From Acidobacteriota bacterium (GTDB lineage: Bacteria > Acidobacteriota > Terriglobia > 20CM-2-55-15), in assembly GCA_022821145.1 (NCBI GenBank), contig JAJEEE010000053.1, positions 17,129 through 81,128 on the forward strand: 64,000 nt of DNA. Direction: 5' to 3'. Both the position numbers and the translations under genes were made by a program. Shown piece after piece: positions 48,791 to 57,959 of this stretch (its first letter is position 1; each line of letters starts with the position of its first letter). The notes beneath the pieces were generated by a model. That model saw only the letters and a program-made list of their open reading frames with translations. It was not told the DNA's origin and did no database searches.

Positions 48791-49690
48791 ATGCAGGCAC
48801 CACAACGAGATCGCCCTGTCGCCGTCCTTTTCGATTCATCGATGGAGGACGGCATCGAGCAGGTTCTTGCGCTGGCGCTGTTGCTCGCATGCGATTCCAG
48901 GCGCGAGGCGCGCCTGGGCTCACTGAGCGTCAGCCGCAACAGTCTCCAGGCGGCCGGCTTCTGCGACCTCATGGTCCGCTTCTACCGTGGAGACGGGGCG
49001 GGCGGACTTTCGGTCCCGATCGGGATGCTCGACGACGGCCCCGTCGTCGAGGTCGTCCCGCCGATGATCGCGTCGGTCCTCGACCGTAGGGGACGCGGCG
49101 GCGCGCCGTTGTACTCGAGAGGCATCGAGGGGTTCAACGACACGGCGGACCCTGTCGCCGTCGTTCGGAACGCCCTCACGGCCCAGCCGGACCAGAACGC
49201 CGTCGTGGTCCTGGCCGGGCCGCCCGACAACCTGCTGGGCCTCCTGTCGCTCCCGGACGGGGACCGTCTTGCCCGCGACAAGGCGCGGGCGCTGGTCGTT
49301 GCGTCTCCGGCCGAGCGCGCTTCCGGTTTCGCGGAGTTGCGTGACGCCTGGCCCGGCCCGCTCGTCCTCGCGGGGGACGAGCTGGACCTCCGATACTCGG
49401 GAGCCGCCATCGAGGAGGATTTCGCGTGGGCGGGGAATCATCCCGTGATCGACGCCTATCGGTCCGCCCCGGCGGCGGCCGACGGCGCGTCGGCTCACGC
49501 GATGGCCGCGGTCCTGTACGCGGTGCGTTCCGACGGCGGCTATTCCGATCTCTCAGGCGGAGAGGCGGGGGTCCGGGGGACCGCACGGCGGTTGACGGCT
49601 GACGCGCTGAAGCGCGGCCGCGCCGTCCGGGCGATCCGCGAGCGGGTCGGCGCCCCGCCGCCCGCGCGCGGACGGGGCCGGGGACGCTAG
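48791..49690 (+). CDS. Nucleoside-hydrolase-like protein
   Basis: The 299-aa product resembles inosine-uridine nucleoside hydrolases in layout: PVAVLFDSSMEDGIEQVLAL at the start, RGIEGFNDTADPVAVVRNAL and NAVVVLAGPPDNLLGLLSL. The family metal motif DxDxGxDDA is replaced by DSSMEDGIEQ, so classic catalysis is doubtful. No signal peptide is visible. The tail is Arg/Gly-rich. It lies 2 bp before the next gene, so it heads a four-gene row of which the others are exported. Confidence 0.68.
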   Translation: MQAPQRDRPVAVLFDSSMEDGIEQVLALALLLACDSRREARLGSLSVSRNSLQAAGFCDLMVRFYRGDGAGGLSVPIGMLDDGPVVEVVPPMIASVLDRRGRGGAPLYSRGIEGFNDTADPVAVVRNALTAQPDQNAVVVLAGPPDNLLGLLSLPDGDRLARDKARALVVASPAERASGFAELRDAWPGPLVLAGDELDLRYSGAAIEEDFAWAGNHPVIDAYRSAPAAADGASAHAMAAVLYAVRSDGGYSDLSGGEAGVRGTARRLTADALKRGRAVRAIRERVGAPPPARGRGRGR

Positions 49691-49692
49691 CC

Positions 49693-52005
49693 GTGCGGAT
49701 GCGTCGGACATGGTTGTGTGTCGGCTTCGGAGCGTGCCTCGCGCTCGGGACGCGGCCGGTTGCCGGCCAGAGCTCCGCGGCATTCGACGACACCGTCGTT
49801 CCGGTTCTGACCGGTACATGCGGGCAATGTCACAACGACACCGTGAACGCCGGCGGGCTCAGCGTCGGGAATCTTGCCGTGCGCGACTCCGTCGTTGAAC
49901 GCCGTGAGGACTGGGAGCGGATCCTGCGTCGCGTCGGCGCGGGGGAGATGCCGCCCCCCGGAGCGGACCGGCCGACGGAAACCGTCCTTGCGGCCTTCGT
50001 GGAGACGATTCGCAACGAATTCGATCGTGCCGACTCCGGGCGTCCGCAAGATCCGGGCCGCGTCACGGCGCGCCGTCTGAACCGCAGCGAATACTCCAAC
50101 ACGATTCGGGATCTGCTGGGCGTGGACTTCCAGGCCGAACTCTATTTCCCGGCGGACGATTCCGGCGATGGATTCGACAACATCGGCGAGGTGTTGACGG
50201 TTTCGACGGTGTTGATGGAAAACTACATGAGCGCGGCCGAACGCATCGCCCGTTGGGCCGTTTCGACGGAACTGCCGCCGGAGCCTCTCGTCGAGGAGTA
50301 TCGCTCGCGGGACCGGAAGATCAGACGCGTCGATCCCGGCACGATCGAGGCGGCGCACCGGGTGGAGTACGCCGGCGAATACACGGTTCGCATCGGGTTG
50401 CCCGGGGAACGCCCCGGCGGCGAGCCGGTCACGCTGAACCTCTGGATGGACGGCGACCTCCTCGGCTCCATGCCGGTCGAGACGCGTCCCAGCGGGCTGG
50501 TGTACTTCAACCCCTATTCCGAAGAGGAAATGCGCGTGTACCTGCCGGAAGGCGACCACGTTTTCCGCGCGGGGTTCACCGACGACGACTTCGTGGGCGC
50601 GCTCGCTCCCGACGAGGTCTACGACGACGAGAAGAACAAGTTCCTGAACTCCATCGTTTTCGTCGGACCGTTTCCGTCGGAACGCGAAAAGGAAACGCGG
50701 CGGCGGATCTTTGTCTGCGATCCGCAATCCGGCCGCGCGTGCGTGGAGCGGATCGTGTCCACGCTGGCTCGACGCGCGTATCGGCGTCCGGTGACGCCGG
50801 AAGAAACCGCCTCGCTCGTCCGGTTCGTCGACATGGCGCTGGCCGACGGGCGCTCGATCGAACGCGGACTGGAGCTCGCGATCCAGGCGATGCTTGTCTC
50901 GCCGCATTTCCTGTTCCGTATCGAGCACGATCCCGATCCCGAGGATCCGTCTCGCGTACATCCGGTGTCGGACATCGAACTGGCTTCCCGGCTGAGCTAC
51001 TTTCTCTGGAGCTCGATGCCGGACGACGAACTGCTCGCACTGGCCGAGGCCGGCCGATTGCGGGCTTCCGGCGTGCTCGACGCGCAGGTTGAGCGCATGC
51101 TCGACGATCCGCGTTCCGGGGCGCTGGCCGCGAATTTCGCGGGCCAATGGCTCGAGATCCGCAACCTCGATGTCGTCGAGCCGGATCCGGAAACGTTCCC
51201 CCAATGGAATCCGGACCTGCGAGACGCCATGAGAGCCGAGACGCGCCTCTTCTTCCAGCATGTCCTCCGGGAGAATCGGCCGCTCCAGGAGTTTCTCGAC
51301 GCCGGGTACACGTTCCTCAACGGGCGGCTTGCGGCCTTCTACGGGATCGACGGCGTCGACGGAGCCGAGTTCCGGCGTATCGAGTTGTCCGGCGAACAGC
51401 GGGAGCAGCGCGGCGGCCTTCTTGGCCATGCCAGCGTGCTCACCGTTTCCAGTTACCCCAACCGGACGTCACCGGTCATACGCGGCCAGTACGTCCTGAC
51501 GAATATCCTCGGAACGCCGCCGCCGCCGCCGCCGCCGGACGTGCCGGCGCTGGACGAGAACCCTGACGAAACGCGGGGATCGATGCGGCAGCAACTCGAA
51601 GCGCACCGCGCGAACGCCACGTGCGCGTCCTGCCACGCCCGCATGGATCCTCTCGGGTTCGGCCTGGAGAACTACGACGCGATCGGGCGCTGGCGAACCG
51701 CGGAAGGCAACGTCCCCGTCGATGCCGCGGGGACGCTCCCGAACGGGCGGACGTTTTCCAGCCCGGCGGAAATGCGCGCCGCCCTGGCGTCTCAGCTTCC
51801 CGAATTCTCGCGCACGGTGACGGAAAAGATGCTGACCTACGCGCTCGGCCGTGGCCTGAGAAGTTACGACGGCCAGGCGGTAGAGGCCATCCACCGGGCG
51901 CTTTCCGACGACGGGCGCCGGTTCCGGACACTGATTCGGGAGATCGTTCGAAGCTTGCCGTTTCAGTCCCGGCGGGGCGAAGATGTAGGGGAGACGGGCC
52001 GATGA
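49693..52005 (+). CDS. Secreted planctomycete-type cytochrome, DUF1587/1592/1588/1585
   Basis: The product is 770 aa. After a signal peptide comes a c-type haem site (C43GQCH47). The DUF1587 segment with RRLNRSEYSNTIRDLLGVDF follows, then a DUF1595-like region. DUF1592 has SYFLWSSMPDDELLALAEAG, and DUF1588/1585 has TSPVIRGQYVLTNILGTPPP and a second CASCH near 642 (HARMDPLGFGLENYDAIGRW). This architecture is common in Planctomycetes and Acidobacteria, usually next to a DUF1552 gene as here. Role unknown; oxidation of an external substrate is suspected. GTG 49693 or ATG 49699 starts it. Confidence 0.88.
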   Translation: MRMRRTWLCVGFGACLALGTRPVAGQSSAAFDDTVVPVLTGTCGQCHNDTVNAGGLSVGNLAVRDSVVERREDWERILRRVGAGEMPPPGADRPTETVLAAFVETIRNEFDRADSGRPQDPGRVTARRLNRSEYSNTIRDLLGVDFQAELYFPADDSGDGFDNIGEVLTVSTVLMENYMSAAERIARWAVSTELPPEPLVEEYRSRDRKIRRVDPGTIEAAHRVEYAGEYTVRIGLPGERPGGEPVTLNLWMDGDLLGSMPVETRPSGLVYFNPYSEEEMRVYLPEGDHVFRAGFTDDDFVGALAPDEVYDDEKNKFLNSIVFVGPFPSEREKETRRRIFVCDPQSGRACVERIVSTLARRAYRRPVTPEETASLVRFVDMALADGRSIERGLELAIQAMLVSPHFLFRIEHDPDPEDPSRVHPVSDIELASRLSYFLWSSMPDDELLALAEAGRLRASGVLDAQVERMLDDPRSGALAANFAGQWLEIRNLDVVEPDPETFPQWNPDLRDAMRAETRLFFQHVLRENRPLQEFLDAGYTFLNGRLAAFYGIDGVDGAEFRRIELSGEQREQRGGLLGHASVLTVSSYPNRTSPVIRGQYVLTNILGTPPPPPPPDVPALDENPDETRGSMRQQLEAHRANATCASCHARMDPLGFGLENYDAIGRWRTAEGNVPVDAAGTLPNGRTFSSPAEMRAALASQLPEFSRTVTEKMLTYALGRGLRSYDGQAVEAIHRALSDDGRRFRTLIREIVRSLPFQSRRGEDVGETGR

Positions 52006-53345
52006 TTCTCACTCGCAGGTCGCTGCCGCGGCGCACGTTCCTGAAGGGAACGGGAGCGGCCATTGCCGTGCCGTTTCTGGATGCGATGCTGCCCGCCCCG
52101 GCGCGGGCCCAGACTCTGGCGCCGCCCGTGCGCATGGCGTTCGTCTACGTGCCGAACGGCATCGACATGCGCCATTGGAATCCGGACTACGAAGGCGCGC
52201 TCCGGGCCCTGCCCCGGACGCTGGCGCCCCTGGAGCCGCTCAAGTCCGAGATCACGCTGTTGGGGAACCTCACCCACAACACGGGGCGCGCGCTGCTGGA
52301 CGGCACGGGCGACCATGGCCGGTGCTCGGGGTCGTACCTGACCGGCGTGCAGGTGAACAAGTCCGTGGTCGATGTTCGGGCCGGCGTTTCCTGCGACCAG
52401 TTGGTGGCCCGCACGATGGACACGCGCCTGCCGTCACTGGAGGTCGGCCTCGAGGATGCGCGCCAGGCGGGCGACTGCGACTCCGGGTATTCCTGCGCAT
52501 ACACCAACAATCTCGCGTGGCGTAACGAGCGGCAGCCGCTGCCGCCCGTTCTGGATCCCCGGGCGATGTTCGACCGCCTGTTCGGTAGCGACGCCTCGCT
52601 CGGCCCGGAAGCCCGCGCCGAAAGGAACCGGTACCGGCGGAGCATCCTGGATTTCATTGCCGAGGACACGCGCGCGCTGCAGAGCGCGTTGGGTCCGACC
52701 GACCGGCGCAAGCTCGGCGAGTACCTGGGCGCGATCCGCGACATCGAGCTTCAGATCGACAGGGCGGAACGGGACAACGCGCAGATCGATCCGGGGTTGG
52801 AGAGGCCCTACGGAGTCCCGCAGGACTTCGCCGAGCACTTCAAGCTGATGACCGAAATGATCACCGTGGCGTTCCAGGCGGACATCACGCGCGTCGTGAC
52901 GTTCATGGTCACGCGCGAGGGCACGTCGCGGGCGTACCGTGAAATCGGCATCAGCGACGGCCATCACCCGCTGACGCATCACCGGAACCAGGTCGAGCTG
53001 ATGGACAAGGTCGCCGAAATCAACCGGTACCACGTGCGCCAGTTCGCGGGATGGATCGAGCGCCTGCACGCGTTGCGCGAGCCGGACGGTTCCGGCTCGA
53101 TCCTGGACAACTCGATGATCGTGTACGGCGCCGGACTCGCCGACGGCAACCGGCATACCCACGACGACCTGCCGACGCTCGTAGCCGGTCGCGGCGGCGG
53201 CTTCATCAGGCCCGGACGCCGCATCGTCTATCGCCGGGAGACGCCCATGTGCAACCTGTTCCTCACCATGATGGATCGCATGGGCGTACACCTGGAGCAC
53301 TTCGGGGACTCGACCGGCCGGGTCGCGGGCCTCGACGCCATTTAG
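52002..53345 (+). CDS. DUF1552 protein, Tat-exported
   Basis: The 447-aa product starts with a twin-arginine signal (LPRRTFLKGTGAAIAVPFLD). DUF1552 hallmarks follow: RMAFVYVPNGIDMRHWNP, TGDHGRCSGSYLTGV, NNLAWRNERQPLPPVLDPRA and MVTREGTSRAYREIGISDGH, with HHPLTHH nearby. It is related to the alkaline-phosphatase-like/sulfatase-like DUF1501 group in general form but has no assigned activity. The ATGA overlap with the cytochrome gene shows tight coupling; the two are near-constant partners. Confidence 0.9.
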   Translation: MILTRRSLPRRTFLKGTGAAIAVPFLDAMLPAPARAQTLAPPVRMAFVYVPNGIDMRHWNPDYEGALRALPRTLAPLEPLKSEITLLGNLTHNTGRALLDGTGDHGRCSGSYLTGVQVNKSVVDVRAGVSCDQLVARTMDTRLPSLEVGLEDARQAGDCDSGYSCAYTNNLAWRNERQPLPPVLDPRAMFDRLFGSDASLGPEARAERNRYRRSILDFIAEDTRALQSALGPTDRRKLGEYLGAIRDIELQIDRAERDNAQIDPGLERPYGVPQDFAEHFKLMTEMITVAFQADITRVVTFMVTREGTSRAYREIGISDGHHPLTHHRNQVELMDKVAEINRYHVRQFAGWIERLHALREPDGSGSILDNSMIVYGAGLADGNRHTHDDLPTLVAGRGGGFIRPGRRIVYRRETPMCNLFLTMMDRMGVHLEHFGDSTGRVAGLDAI

Positions 53346-53361
53346 CCGGAGGATTGGCGCC

Positions 53362-54228
53362 ATGAATCCCTTGGCGAAGCGCTCCCCGTGTTCCCCGTCA
53401 CGATTCAAGGACGGGTTTCGAGTCATCGCGCGCGTCGCCCTGGCCGCGCTTCTGGCGGCGACTTATGCGGCGGCCCAGTGGATCTACTATCCCACCGCGG
53501 ACGTCCCCCGCCGGGCCGACGGCGGCGTGGACATGACGGCGCCGGCGCCCCGCTTGCCGGACGGACGGCCGGATTTCTCCGGAGTGTGGATGACCGGGGA
53601 ACCGAACCAGCCGCTGGAGGGCGACCCGCCGGGCGATCCGGCGAACATCACGTCGTCCCGCCACATGCGCGACATCGGGGTCGACATTACCGGCGGGTTG
53701 CCCTATCAACCGTGGCAGCTTCCGATCGTCGCGGAGCGGACCGCCAACCAGGCGATCGACGACCCGCACATCCGGTGCCTGCCGGACAACTTCATCCGCG
53801 CGTACGGCCTGCCGCACCTGTTGAAGTTCGTCCACAAGCCCGGGCTCTTGGTGGTGTTGAACGAAATGAACGCCGGATACCGCCAGGTCTTCACCGACGC
53901 GCGCCCGCTGCCGGAGGATCCCAATCCCTCGTGGCAGGGATACTCCTCGGCCGAATGGTCCGGGGACACGCTCGTCGTCGACACGATCGGGCTGCGCGAC
54001 GACACGTGGATCGACTGGAACGGCAGCGTGGTGACCGAGGCCGCCCGCGTGCGGGAAGAGATCCGGCGTCCGGACTTCGGACACCTCGAAGTCCGCATCA
54101 CGGTGGACGATCCCGTCGCGTACACCGAGCCCTGGACCGTCACGTTGCGCCAGCGCATCGTCGTCGACACCGACCTGATCGACGAGATCTGCCTTGAGAA
54201 CGAGAAGTTCGCCGAGACGCTGAACTGA
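53362..54228 (+). CDS. Membrane-anchored DUF protein, paralogue of the gene at 43.5 kb
   Basis: The product is 288 aa with a signal/anchor segment at about 24-41 (VIARVALAALLAATYAAA). It then has APRLPDGRPDFSGVWMTGEP, GLLVVLNEMNAGYRQVFTD, WSGDTLVVDTIGLRDDTWID and RITVDDPVAYTEPWTVTLRQ. The order of these motifs matches the protein at 43536-44294, here with an added stretch (HIRCLPDNFIRAYGLPHLLK). CCGGAGGA precedes the ATG. It closes the four-gene row. Confidence 0.82.
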   Translation: MNPLAKRSPCSPSRFKDGFRVIARVALAALLAATYAAAQWIYYPTADVPRRADGGVDMTAPAPRLPDGRPDFSGVWMTGEPNQPLEGDPPGDPANITSSRHMRDIGVDITGGLPYQPWQLPIVAERTANQAIDDPHIRCLPDNFIRAYGLPHLLKFVHKPGLLVVLNEMNAGYRQVFTDARPLPEDPNPSWQGYSSAEWSGDTLVVDTIGLRDDTWIDWNGSVVTEAARVREEIRRPDFGHLEVRITVDDPVAYTEPWTVTLRQRIVVDTDLIDEICLENEKFAETLN

Positions 54229-54237
54229 CGCGGCCGG

Positions 54238-54573
54238 TCACGCGCCCGCGAGCAGCCACCAGGCGAGGGGAACGGCCAGGGCCACGAGAACGCCCGCGGC
54301 CAGCGCCACGTTCCATATCCGCTGGCGCTTCTGGATCCGGATCATCGCCTCGTGCTGGGCGTTGAGCATCCCGGCCAACATCGTGGCGTTCCGGTCGGCG
54401 ACGGTCAGGCGCTCCTCGACCGACTGCCGCCACGGTCCGACCTCGGCCTCGCCGGCCGGCGCGGTCCGCGTCTTCTTGCCGGGGCCGCCGCGGAGGTCCT
54501 TGATGAACTCCTGACCCTGCTCGGTGGTCGCCACGTCGCGTATCAGGCCCAACGCCAGTCGAAGCAAGCTCAT
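54238..54573 (-). CDS. Small tail-anchored membrane protein
   Basis: The 111-aa product begins MSLLRLALGLIRDVATTEQG, continues with a basic linker and a helical stretch (SVEERLTVADRNATMLAGML), and ends in one membrane helix (WNVALAAGVLVALAVPLAWW). GGGAGAG lies 9 bases before the ATG on the minus strand. The family is unknown. Its start is only 17 bp from that of nth on the other strand. Confidence 0.62.
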   Translation of the reverse strand: MSLLRLALGLIRDVATTEQGQEFIKDLRGGPGKKTRTAPAGEAEVGPWRQSVEERLTVADRNATMLAGMLNAQHEAMIRIQKRQRIWNVALAAGVLVALAVPLAWWLLAGA

Positions 54574-54590
54574 ATACTGTGTCTCTCCCC

Positions 54591-55238
54591 ATGAAGGACG
54601 CGGACATCCACCATGTTATCCGGATCCTCCGCCGGGAGGTCCGCCAATGGAGGGTTCCGGCGATCGGTCACTACACCCGGACGCCCTTCACCACGTTGAT
54701 CTCCTGCATTCTCAGCCTGCGCACGCAAGACGCGACCACCATGGAGTCCAGCCGGCGCTTGTTCGCGGCGGCCGACGCGCCGGAGGCGATGCTCGCGCTC
54801 CGCGCGGACCGACTCGAGAAGCTCATCTATCCGGTAGCGTTCTACCGCGTCAAGGCGCGTACGATCAAGAAGATCGCCAGGGAACTGATCGATCGGTTCG
54901 ACGGGGGCGTCCCCGACACGCTCGACGCGCTGCTGTCGCTGCCGGGAGTGGGCCGCAAGACGGCCAACATCGTCGTGACCCTGGCGTTCGGCAAACCGGG
55001 CGTCGCCGTCGACACGCACGTCCACCGGATCGCGAACCGCTGGGGATACGTCGCCACCCGCACGCCCGATCAGACGGAGATGGCGTTGCGAGGGAAGCTG
55101 CCCCGCCGCTACTGGATCGCGATCAACGACCTGCTGGTCGCCTTCGGCCAGAACCTGTGCAAGCCGCTGAGCCCGTTCTGCTCCAAGTGCGCGCTGGCCC
55201 GCTTCTGCGACCGCGTGGGCGTGGTGCGCAGCCGGTAA
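54591..55238 (+). CDS. nth: Endonuclease III (HhH-GPD DNA glycosylase/lyase)
   Basis: The product is 215 aa. The HhH motif LPGVGRKTAN is at 117-126 with catalytic K123, followed by catalytic D141 in VDTHVHR. A [4Fe-4S] loop C190-x6-C197-x2-C200-x5-C206 is complete. It removes oxidised pyrimidines and nicks the AP site. The ATG at 54591 is favoured; GTG 54579 is an alternative. TATACT at 54573-54578 could be a -10 box giving a very short leader. Confidence 0.95.
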   Translation: MKDADIHHVIRILRREVRQWRVPAIGHYTRTPFTTLISCILSLRTQDATTMESSRRLFAAADAPEAMLALRADRLEKLIYPVAFYRVKARTIKKIARELIDRFDGGVPDTLDALLSLPGVGRKTANIVVTLAFGKPGVAVDTHVHRIANRWGYVATRTPDQTEMALRGKLPRRYWIAINDLLVAFGQNLCKPLSPFCSKCALARFCDRVGVVRSR

Positions 55239-55464
55239 CCGGACGCGAACCGTTGGGGAGTGGCCGAGGACCGCGCCGGCGTCAATACGGTCCATCGCCG
55301 CGTTCACGCGCGGACGGTGGAACGTGGGAACAGGGCAGGTTCCGCCCGCCCGACTCCGCCGCGGCCCTGGTCCGCATGGCGCAGAAGTACGCCGACACCT
55401 TCGGGCGCCTCGCGTCCCTGTAAGCCGGCCGAAGCTCGGGCCGCGTCCAGGCGGCGGTCTCCGG

Positions 55465-56352
55465 TTATCCTCTCGCGGCGCGCGTTCCCTCGCGCTCGGG
55501 TGCGGGAGTCGAGGCGCGTGCACCCTCGTTGCCGTTGATCGCGTTCGTATGGCCGAGCGAACCGGCAAGAACGCCCAAAGTCATGGCGGCGAATCCGGTC
55601 GCCAAGAACAGGAAATGAAGGCTGAGACCGACGGCGAACCCGACTTCGATGTAGGCGAGCACGGACGGCCCGACGAATATGAGAGAAAACCCGGCGAAAA
55701 CGACCCCGACCCAGGGTCGGAGAATCGGTGGGACCGTCGGCCGCGCGACAAGTCGATTCGTGCGAATCGCGAAAGCGAAAACGGCCGCCTGCGTACCGAC
55801 GGCGAGCCCGTTCATCATGGCCAGTTCCCAGGGTGCGCCCAGCCACGATCCCAGCACCGCCGCGGCGACGAGGCCGGCCGTGAGCGCGACCATGAACGAG
55901 AGCGCCGTCAAGACCGGACCCTTCGCCGTTGGAATTCCCCACATCGAAGGTTCTCGGTCGTCCGTCAGGTCGAGTATCGAGACGATGGCTCCCAATTGGT
56001 ACGCGGTGACGGCGACGAGGAGGAACAACGACAGAAACCCGATCTCGACCGCGCGTTCCGACTGGAGGTGCTCGTTCAGGAACACGGACGTCACGAGTAT
56101 GAGGAGCGCGGCATACAGAACGGCATTCCGGTGAGTGCGCGACTTCGGCGCCCACACTTGCATCACGAAGCTCCAGTTTCGCAACTGGAAGAAGGCGGCC
56201 CACGCCAGCATGCCGGCGGCGAGTCCGTTCGTCGCCGCGAGCCCGACGGGCGCGCCGAGGAATCGTTCGAACGTCGCCGCGACGATCAGCCCCACGGCGA
56301 CGGACCCGAGCGTCGACCGCTTCGTGAACATTGGGGTAGCCGATGTCTTCAT
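55465..56352 (-). CDS. Polytopic membrane protein, unknown function
   Basis: The 295-aa product has about eight hydrophobic segments, including STLGSVAVGLIVAATFERFL, NAVLYAALLILVTSVFLNEH, GFLSLFLLVAVTAYQLGAIV and WVGVVFAGFSLIFVGPSVLA. Two halves look alike (GAPVGLAATNGLAAGM and GAPWELAMMNGLAVGTQAA), suggesting an internal duplication. No family is recognised. The C-terminal 30 residues are polar. Confidence 0.7.
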   Translation of the reverse strand: MKTSATPMFTKRSTLGSVAVGLIVAATFERFLGAPVGLAATNGLAAGMLAWAAFFQLRNWSFVMQVWAPKSRTHRNAVLYAALLILVTSVFLNEHLQSERAVEIGFLSLFLLVAVTAYQLGAIVSILDLTDDREPSMWGIPTAKGPVLTALSFMVALTAGLVAAAVLGSWLGAPWELAMMNGLAVGTQAAVFAFAIRTNRLVARPTVPPILRPWVGVVFAGFSLIFVGPSVLAYIEVGFAVGLSLHFLFLATGFAAMTLGVLAGSLGHTNAINGNEGARASTPAPEREGTRAARG

Positions 56353-56465
56353 GCGTCGGTTCCTTCCGTAGTCTCCCCAGTCCGATTATCGGGCGAGCCC
56401 GCCCGGATCGTATAGAGAGAATCGGTTGTCCGCGGCCGGCCGCATGATCGTAATCGACGGGACGT

Positions 56466-56876
56466 CTACGTTTCCAGTTCGTGGATCCGGCGGGCCAGTA
56501 GGGCGAGCATCGGCTCGGGAAGCTGGGTCCGCGCGGCGTATCGCGCGAGATCCTCGGGCGCGGCCGTCTCGATCCGGATGTCCGGCGCGTGGCGGCACGC
56601 GTTGCAACCGTCGGTGGCGTAGATCGTTCCCGACGAGTCGGTGTAGGCGATCATCCGGACGGAGTCGGCGTCCCGCAGCGCGTGGCCGTCCCTCTGGTAT
56701 CCGTCCGGCTCCACGATCCAGATGGCCGGTTCCGCGTCGCGCCGCGCCGCGACCACCTGGCGGATCGAAGCCATGTCGAACTCGATCCGGGCCTTCGCCG
56801 GTTCGCCGAGTTCCATGGGGCGCGTGCGGTGGAGGGTCAACGTTTCGGGACCGTCTGCCGTCCGATCGCCGGTCAT
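56466..56876 (-). CDS. Hypothetical cytoplasmic protein
   Basis: The product is 136 aa with no signal or membrane segment. It contains RIEFDMASIRQVVAARRDAE, IWIVEPDGYQRDGHALRDAD, SGTIYATDGCNACRHAPDIR and a helical end. The CNACRH pair might bind metal, but it is not a full c-type haem motif in an exported protein. Third positions are strongly GC-rich, which supports real coding. No family is recognised. Confidence 0.55.
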   Translation of the reverse strand: MTGDRTADGPETLTLHRTRPMELGEPAKARIEFDMASIRQVVAARRDAEPAIWIVEPDGYQRDGHALRDADSVRMIAYTDSSGTIYATDGCNACRHAPDIRIETAAPEDLARYAARTQLPEPMLALLARRIHELET

Positions 56877-56949
56877 GGCGACGTGGAATTCCGCGCCCGC
56901 GGGCGCGGGGTATCATGGTCCGACGGTACCCGCATCGCTATAGGAATTC

Positions 56950-57948
56950 ATGGTAGCACACGCACATCGCGGCCCCGGACCGGCCCGAGCAGCGCTGATG
57001 GTGCGGCCGAAGGCCTTCGGGTTCAACGTCGAGACGGCCGGGACCAATGTCTTTCAGCGCGCTCCCGAAGGCGCGGAAACCGAGGCTGTCCAACGGAAGG
57101 CCATCGAGGAGTTCGACGCGTACACCGCGGCCCTCGCGTCGGCGGGGGTCCGGGTCATCGTGGTCGAGGACACCGTCGAGCCGCCCTCGCCGGACGCGGT
57201 CTTCCCATGCAACTGGGTGACGTTCCACTCCGACGGCACCATCATCCGCTACCCGATGCACTCTCCGGCGCGCCGCCGGGAACGGCGTCAGGACGTCATC
57301 GGCGACCTGGAGCGCATGGGCGTGTTCCGGGCCTCGCGCGTCGTCGACCTGTCGGCGCACGAATCCGAATCCCGGTACCTGGAAGGTTCCGGCAGCCTGG
57401 TTTTCGACGACGTTCACGGCGTCGTCTACGCGTGCCGTTCGCCGCGGACCGACATCGGCCTGGGCGGCCACGTCGCCGTGTTGCTGGGCTACGAGCTGGT
57501 CGCGTTCTCCGCCGTCGATGCGGCGGGCGTACCGATCTACCACACCGACATCGTCCTGGCCCTGGGCGGCGCGTTCGCCGTGGTGGCCGACGACACCATC
57601 GCCGACGGCCGGGAACGGGCCCGGATCCTGGACCGGTTGCGGTCGACGGGCCGAGCCCTGGTGTCGATCGGCCTCGAACAGGCCGCCGGGTTCGCCGGCA
57701 ACATCCTGGAGCTGACGGACCGGCGCGGGGCGCCCGTCATTGCGATGTCCAGCCGCGCCCGCGCCGCGTTCGATCCCGCGCAGCTCGAAGTTCTCCGGTC
57801 ATGCGGCCGGATCGTGGATTGTTCGCTGTCCACGATCGAGTCCGTCGGCGGGGGGAGCGCGCGGTGCATGATCGCGGACGTGCCCGCGCCGGTCTCCGCC
57901 TCCGGAAAAAACCGTGGAACGGGTGAGCCGGGCGCGGGAGAAGAGTAA
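56950..57948 (+). CDS. CtlX-like citrulline/arginine-deiminase-related hydrolase
   Basis: The product is 332 aa, of the pentein fold. It has MVRPKAFGFNVETAGTNVFQ, PDAVFPCNWVTFHSDGTIIR, LEGSGSLVFDDVHGVVYACR, YHTDIVLALGG near 196 with the catalytic His, and SVGGGSARCMIAD near 300 with the catalytic Cys. This pattern is that of CtlX and related amidino/ureido hydrolases that act on citrulline- or arginine-like substrates. The tail after 315 is low-complexity and runs close to the tRNA-Leu promoter. Confidence 0.87.
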   Translation: MVAHAHRGPGPARAALMVRPKAFGFNVETAGTNVFQRAPEGAETEAVQRKAIEEFDAYTAALASAGVRVIVVEDTVEPPSPDAVFPCNWVTFHSDGTIIRYPMHSPARRRERRQDVIGDLERMGVFRASRVVDLSAHESESRYLEGSGSLVFDDVHGVVYACRSPRTDIGLGGHVAVLLGYELVAFSAVDAAGVPIYHTDIVLALGGAFAVVADDTIADGRERARILDRLRSTGRALVSIGLEQAAGFAGNILELTDRRGAPVIAMSSRARAAFDPAQLEVLRSCGRIVDCSLSTIESVGGGSARCMIADVPAPVSASGKNRGTGEPGAGEE

Positions 57949-57959
57949 TATCGAACCGT

